From: Bacillota bacterium
GTDB taxonomy: Bacteria > Bacillota > Bacilli > Bacillales > Cytobacillaceae
Direction: 5' to 3'
Assembly: GCA_023389895.1 (NCBI GenBank)
Contig: JAEWDX010000253.1
Location: 1-7,939, forward strand
Length of the DNA: 7,939 bases
In this document: positions 5,493 to 7,939 of the stretch, piece by piece
Numbering within the stretch: position 1 is the stretch's first letter
Layout: each line of letters begins with the position of its first letter
The notes under the pieces: model-generated
Seen by the model: only the letters and a program-made list of their open reading frames with translations
Databases searched by the model: none
What the model was told of the DNA's origin: nothing
Position numbers and translations under genes: made by a program

Positions 5493-6080
5493 TTAGCGAA
5501 CCGCTTCAGCTTTTTGATGTAACCAATTCTCCACCCAAGCATCTGCTTCAGCCCAATTATAGACGCGGATTACACCCTCTGGTATCGGTTCACGATTATA
5601 GGGAGTGTCGAATAATAGCACAGGAATATTGCATTCCTCATGAAGGATTACGGCATTGTCATGTTTGTCCTCAAGAAAAATATCTACATTCCTCTTTTTG
5701 GCAGCTTCTATTTTACGATGTGTTCCTAATAAATCAATTTGCTTATATTTTAATTCATGGTCTGAAAACCATTTTTTCGTTATATCTAAAAGCTGTGTGC
5801 TTCTAGCACTAATATAATATAATTCATGAACGTTTTCCCACTTTTTCAAAACCTCTTTTGCTCCCTTCGCAAAAGGTGATTCAGCATAAACAATCGGCTC
5901 GATCGCTGTAAACCATTCCGCAAATTCTTCTTCGGTTACTCCATCGACTAAATAATTCAACTCATATTGCAAAACATCATTTAAAGTAAGATTAAGATTA
6001 AATGCCTTATTCATATATGGAATCAATGTAGCTGGACATGTAACCGTCCCATCGATATCTATTCCTAAACGCTTTTTCAT
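5493..6080 (-). CDS. yqfW: HAD-family 5'(3')-deoxyribonucleotidase-like phosphatase YqfW
   Basis: A 195-residue cytoplasmic phosphatase of the haloacid dehalogenase superfamily, most like the NT5C type-C 5'-nucleotidase family. It would remove phosphate from (deoxy)nucleoside monophosphates, but the actual substrate is unknown. Motif I is GIDIDGT, with nucleophile D8 and acid/base D10. Motif II is the Ser in ISARS (90-94), motif III Lys may be K123 in THRK, and motif IV acids are E137/D138 with D141 in LEDKHDN. The ATG at 6080 has AAGGAG (6094-6089) 8 nt upstream. It is convergent with zur and divergent from yqfX. No strong promoter was recognised in the 185-bp divergent region. Placement between zur and yqfX agrees with B. 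subtilis yqfW. Confidence 0.85.
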   Translation of the reverse strand: MKKRLGIDIDGTVTCPATLIPYMNKAFNLNLTLNDVLQYELNYLVDGVTEEEFAEWFTAIEPIVYAESPFAKGAKEVLKKWENVHELYYISARSTQLLDITKKWFSDHELKYKQIDLLGTHRKIEAAKKRNVDIFLEDKHDNAVILHEECNIPVLLFDTPYNREPIPEGVIRVYNWAEADAWVENWLHQKAEAVR

Positions 6081-6182
6081 GGTGAAGTCTCCTTTTCCTC
6101 TTCTTAAAGTTATTTTACCAAAATGAACGGATGAACTATAGCTTATTTCCAGCTTTATTTAGAATCATCAGACTGTAAAATA

Positions 6183-6212
6183 TTTGCATCTTAAAAAATT
6201 TTTTTTCGCAAA
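6183..6212. other. A6T8 tract flanked by TTTGC/GCAAA in the yqfW-yqfX divergent region
   Basis: AAAAAATTTTTTTT at 6193-6206 is bracketed by TTTGC (6183-6187) and its exact reverse complement GCAAA (6208-6212). The gap 6081-6265 is otherwise AT-rich DNA between divergent genes. It contains a weak TAAAAT -10-like word at 6176-6181 and nothing else I can assign. The tract might act as a bent or UP-like promoter element, which is speculation. Confidence 0.35.
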
Positions 6213-6265
6213 CAATAGTAATGTTCCAACAAAGTTCTAAAACGTATAGAAAGTGAGGGAATAAA

Positions 6266-6763
6266 TTGGCAGATCATGGGCGTGACCAGAAAACAACAGA
6301 TTTTGATTTACGGCAAGGCGATGGCACCACGGACTTAAACCGTAATACTCAGACTCCGAGTTATACAAATGGAATGAATTGGACTCAGACTGAAGAGGAA
6401 GATCGTTCCGATATAACGAGCCAGAGTCTGATTTCGGATGAGAATTTAAACTCGGATGAGAATCAGAATCATACGGAAGAAACATCGGCTGAAATCGCTG
6501 CACCTATCACTTTTGATAGGAATAATATAGATAGCGTAGATGATGATACAGAAGTAGCAACTGCAGGCACGGGAGTAGGATTTGCAGCTTTAATTTTGTC
6601 GATTATCTCTGTTTTTGCTCTTCCAATCCTGTTTGGAGCAGCAGGAATTATTCTTGGCTTTGTTGCCCGCAGTCGTGGTGCAAATAGCCTTGGAAGCTGG
6701 GCAATTGGAATTGGGGTTGCTTCCATTATCGTTGGCATGTTTATCCTTCCATTCTTTAGGTAA
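6266..6763 (+). CDS. yqfX: Small membrane protein YqfX (DUF4190-like)
   Basis: A 165-residue protein of unknown function in two parts. Residues 1-100 are hydrophilic and acidic, rich in Asp, Glu, Asn, Thr and Ser, with no signal peptide and probably disordered. They include a repeated SDENLN/SDENQN (57-68). Residues 103-164 are hydrophobic and Gly/Ala-rich, with likely helices at about 104-118, 120-135 and 146-163 around the basic loop ARSRGAN. This arrangement resembles DUF4190-type proteins. Start choice: TTG at 6266, with GAGGG (6255-6259) 6 nt upstream. The resulting N-terminus MADHG resembles that of YqfX as I recall it, and the next Met is at residue 37. The product appears longer than B. 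subtilis YqfX (about 130 aa from memory), mainly in the acidic part. It ends just before a strong terminator. Confidence 0.75.
   Translation: MADHGRDQKTTDFDLRQGDGTTDLNRNTQTPSYTNGMNWTQTEEEDRSDITSQSLISDENLNSDENQNHTEETSAEIAAPITFDRNNIDSVDDDTEVATAGTGVGFAALILSIISVFALPILFGAAGIILGFVARSRGANSLGSWAIGIGVASIIVGMFILPFFR
6434..6463 (+). repeat. 12-bp direct repeat inside yqfX
   Basis: TCGGATGAGAAT occurs at 6434-6445 and again at 6452-6463, 18 nt apart and in frame, encoding SDENLN then SDENQN. It looks like a small in-frame duplication in the acidic N-terminal region. Confidence 0.85.
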
Positions 6764-6767
6764 AATG

Positions 6768-6797
6768 AAAAGCGCCTGGCAATAGCCGGGCGCTTTT
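6768..6797. terminator. Bidirectional intrinsic terminator between yqfX and ispG
   Basis: AAAAGCGCCTGGC (6768-6780) and GCCGGGCGCTTTT (6785-6797) form a 13-bp stem with one G-U pair around the loop AATA. The GC-rich core is flanked by A4 on one side and T4 on the other, so it works as an intrinsic terminator in both directions. It starts 5 bp after the yqfX stop and lies 9 bp from the ispG stop, serving both convergent genes. Confidence 0.93.
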
Positions 6798-6805
6798 CCA
6801 ATGAC

Positions 6806-7924
6806 TTATTTAACGGTTTCTGCGTGCTTTTTTTCCTCTGCTTGCTTCGCAAAGTATTCCTCGGCAACCTTATCAATTTCCGCTTTTAACTCTTCGACCA
6901 TTTTCTCTTCGGGAACTTTACGAACAATTTCCCCTTTGCGGAATAATAAACCTTCTCCTCTTGCTCCGGCAATCCCAATATCAGCTTCACGAGCTTCGCC
7001 TGGTCCGTTGACGGCACATCCTAAGACAGCTACTTTTATAGGGGCTTTAATTTTTTGAATATATTCCTCTACTTCATTGGCAATCGAAATCAAGTCAATT
7101 TCAATCCGTCCACATGTCGGGCAGGAAATTAATGTCGCTGCATTAGAGGACAGACCGAATACCTTTAATAATTCGCGCGCAACCTTTACTTCTTCAACTG
7201 GATCTGCACTTAAGGAGATGCGCAATGTATTGCCAATTCCTTTGTTTAAAATAACGCCCAATCCAGCAGCGCTTTTTACCGTTCCAGCAAATAATGTTCC
7301 TGATTCTGTAATCCCTAAATGTAAAGGATAGTCAAATGCTCTTGCCGCTTTTTCATATGCTTCAATCGCTAAATTTACATCAGATGCTTTCATCGAAACG
7401 ATAATATCATGGAAATCAAGGTCTTCTAATATTTTAATATGGTGAAGTGCACTTTCGACCATTCCATCAGCTGTTGGATAGCCATACTTATCGAGAATTT
7501 TCTTCTCTAATGAGCCAGCATTAACACCGATGCGAATCGGAATGCCCTTTGCCTTAGCCGCTTTTACGACAGCTTCAACCTTTTCACGTTTTCCGATATT
7601 CCCTGGATTAATTCTTATTTTATCTGCTCCGCCTTCAATTGCTTTTAAAGCCAGCTTATAATCGAAATGAATATCAACAACTAGTGGAATATTAATTTGT
7701 TTTTTTATATCAGCGATCGCATTAGCTGCTCTTTCGTCAGGGCAAGCAACACGGACGATTTGACAGCCCGCTTCTTCTAACCGTTTAATTTGTGCAACCG
7801 TAGCTTCAACATCATGCGTTTTTGTCGTTGTCATACTTTGAATAAATAATTCATTGCTGCCGCCGATTGCTAATGGTCCAACTTTAACTGGCCGTGTTTT
7901 TGTACGATGTGTTATCTCAGTCAA
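6806..7924 (-). CDS. ispG: 4-hydroxy-3-methylbut-2-enyl diphosphate synthase IspG (GcpE)
   Basis: A 372-residue [4Fe-4S] enzyme of the MEP isoprenoid pathway. It reductively converts 2-C-methyl-D-erythritol 2,4-cyclodiphosphate to HMBPP, normally with flavodoxin or ferredoxin as donor. An N-terminal TIM barrel (about residues 10-255, with QSMTTTKTHD 29-38 and RINPGNIG 104-111) is followed by the cluster domain. Its ligands are C268 and C271 in SCPTCGR, C303 in LGCAVNGPGEA, and the conserved E310. The sequence is very close to B. subtilis IspG as I recall it, with a divergent Glu/Lys/Ala-rich C-terminal tail. The start is TTG at 7924-7922. It aligns with the known N-terminus (MNEITHRTK there, MTEITHRTK here) and has AGGAG (7939-7935) 10 nt upstream. 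The frame stays open to the window edge but offers no better start. Its promoter lies outside. Confidence 0.97.
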   Translation of the reverse strand: MTEITHRTKTRPVKVGPLAIGGSNELFIQSMTTTKTHDVEATVAQIKRLEEAGCQIVRVACPDERAANAIADIKKQINIPLVVDIHFDYKLALKAIEGGADKIRINPGNIGKREKVEAVVKAAKAKGIPIRIGVNAGSLEKKILDKYGYPTADGMVESALHHIKILEDLDFHDIIVSMKASDVNLAIEAYEKAARAFDYPLHLGITESGTLFAGTVKSAAGLGVILNKGIGNTLRISLSADPVEEVKVARELLKVFGLSSNAATLISCPTCGRIEIDLISIANEVEEYIQKIKAPIKVAVLGCAVNGPGEAREADIGIAGARGEGLLFRKGEIVRKVPEEKMVEELKAEIDKVAEEYFAKQAEEKKHAETVK

Positions 7925-7939
7925 TGGAGATTCACTCCT

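Noticed and set aside
6154..6181. TTTATT-N16-TAAAAT as yqfX promoter
   Set aside because: The -35 matches at only 3 of 6 positions in a very AT-rich region, which is not distinguishable from chance.
6469..6876. Minus-strand 135-codon ORF across yqfX and the ispG 3' end
   Set aside because: It runs through the terminator and is antisense to yqfX, so it is a shadow. The same applies to the minus-strand frame 6237-6503.

Overview
The window looks like ordinary chromosomal core DNA from a low-GC, spore-forming Bacillaceae bacterium (Bacillus sensu lato). The evidence is the AT-rich coding sequence, strong AGGAGG-type ribosome binding sites, TTG starts, and a gene order that, from memory, corresponds to the yqfQ to ispG (yqfY) stretch of Bacillus subtilis. 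No insertion sequence, phage, CRISPR or toxin-antitoxin signature was seen, and no undescribed multi-gene system. The less obvious content is a partial repeat-rich gene at the left edge plus several regulatory and structural signals between genes.

Left part (1-2741). A truncated minus-strand gene for a Met/Gln/Pro/Gly-rich repeat protein of the VrrA/YqfQ type runs off the left edge. It sits behind a sequence that fits a late mother-cell (SigK) promoter. Divergent from it are cshB (DEAD-box RNA helicase) and nfo (endonuclease IV), which abut with no gap and are probably co-transcribed. A long hairpin separates nfo from the convergent small gene yqfT (DUF2624).

Middle (3111-5328). A zinc-homeostasis operon reads rightward: znuC (ATPase), znuB (permease) and zur (zinc-sensing Fur-family repressor). 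It has a good SigA promoter and a degenerate Zur-like operator just downstream of the predicted transcript start, which suggests autoregulated zinc uptake. No zinc-binding lipoprotein gene (znuA/adcA type) is present, so the importer must use one encoded elsewhere. As I recall B. subtilis, a different gene (yqfU) lies between yqfT and zur, so the transporter placement is a lineage difference.

Right part (5329-7939). Next come yqfW (HAD-type 5'-nucleotidase, minus strand) and yqfX (small membrane protein with an acidic N-terminal domain, plus strand). A strong bidirectional terminator separates yqfX from the convergent ispG, the [4Fe-4S] enzyme of the MEP isoprenoid pathway, which is complete within the window and has a TTG start. 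The 164-bp gap after zur holds an imperfect 14-bp inverted repeat and a doubtful 33-codon ORF.
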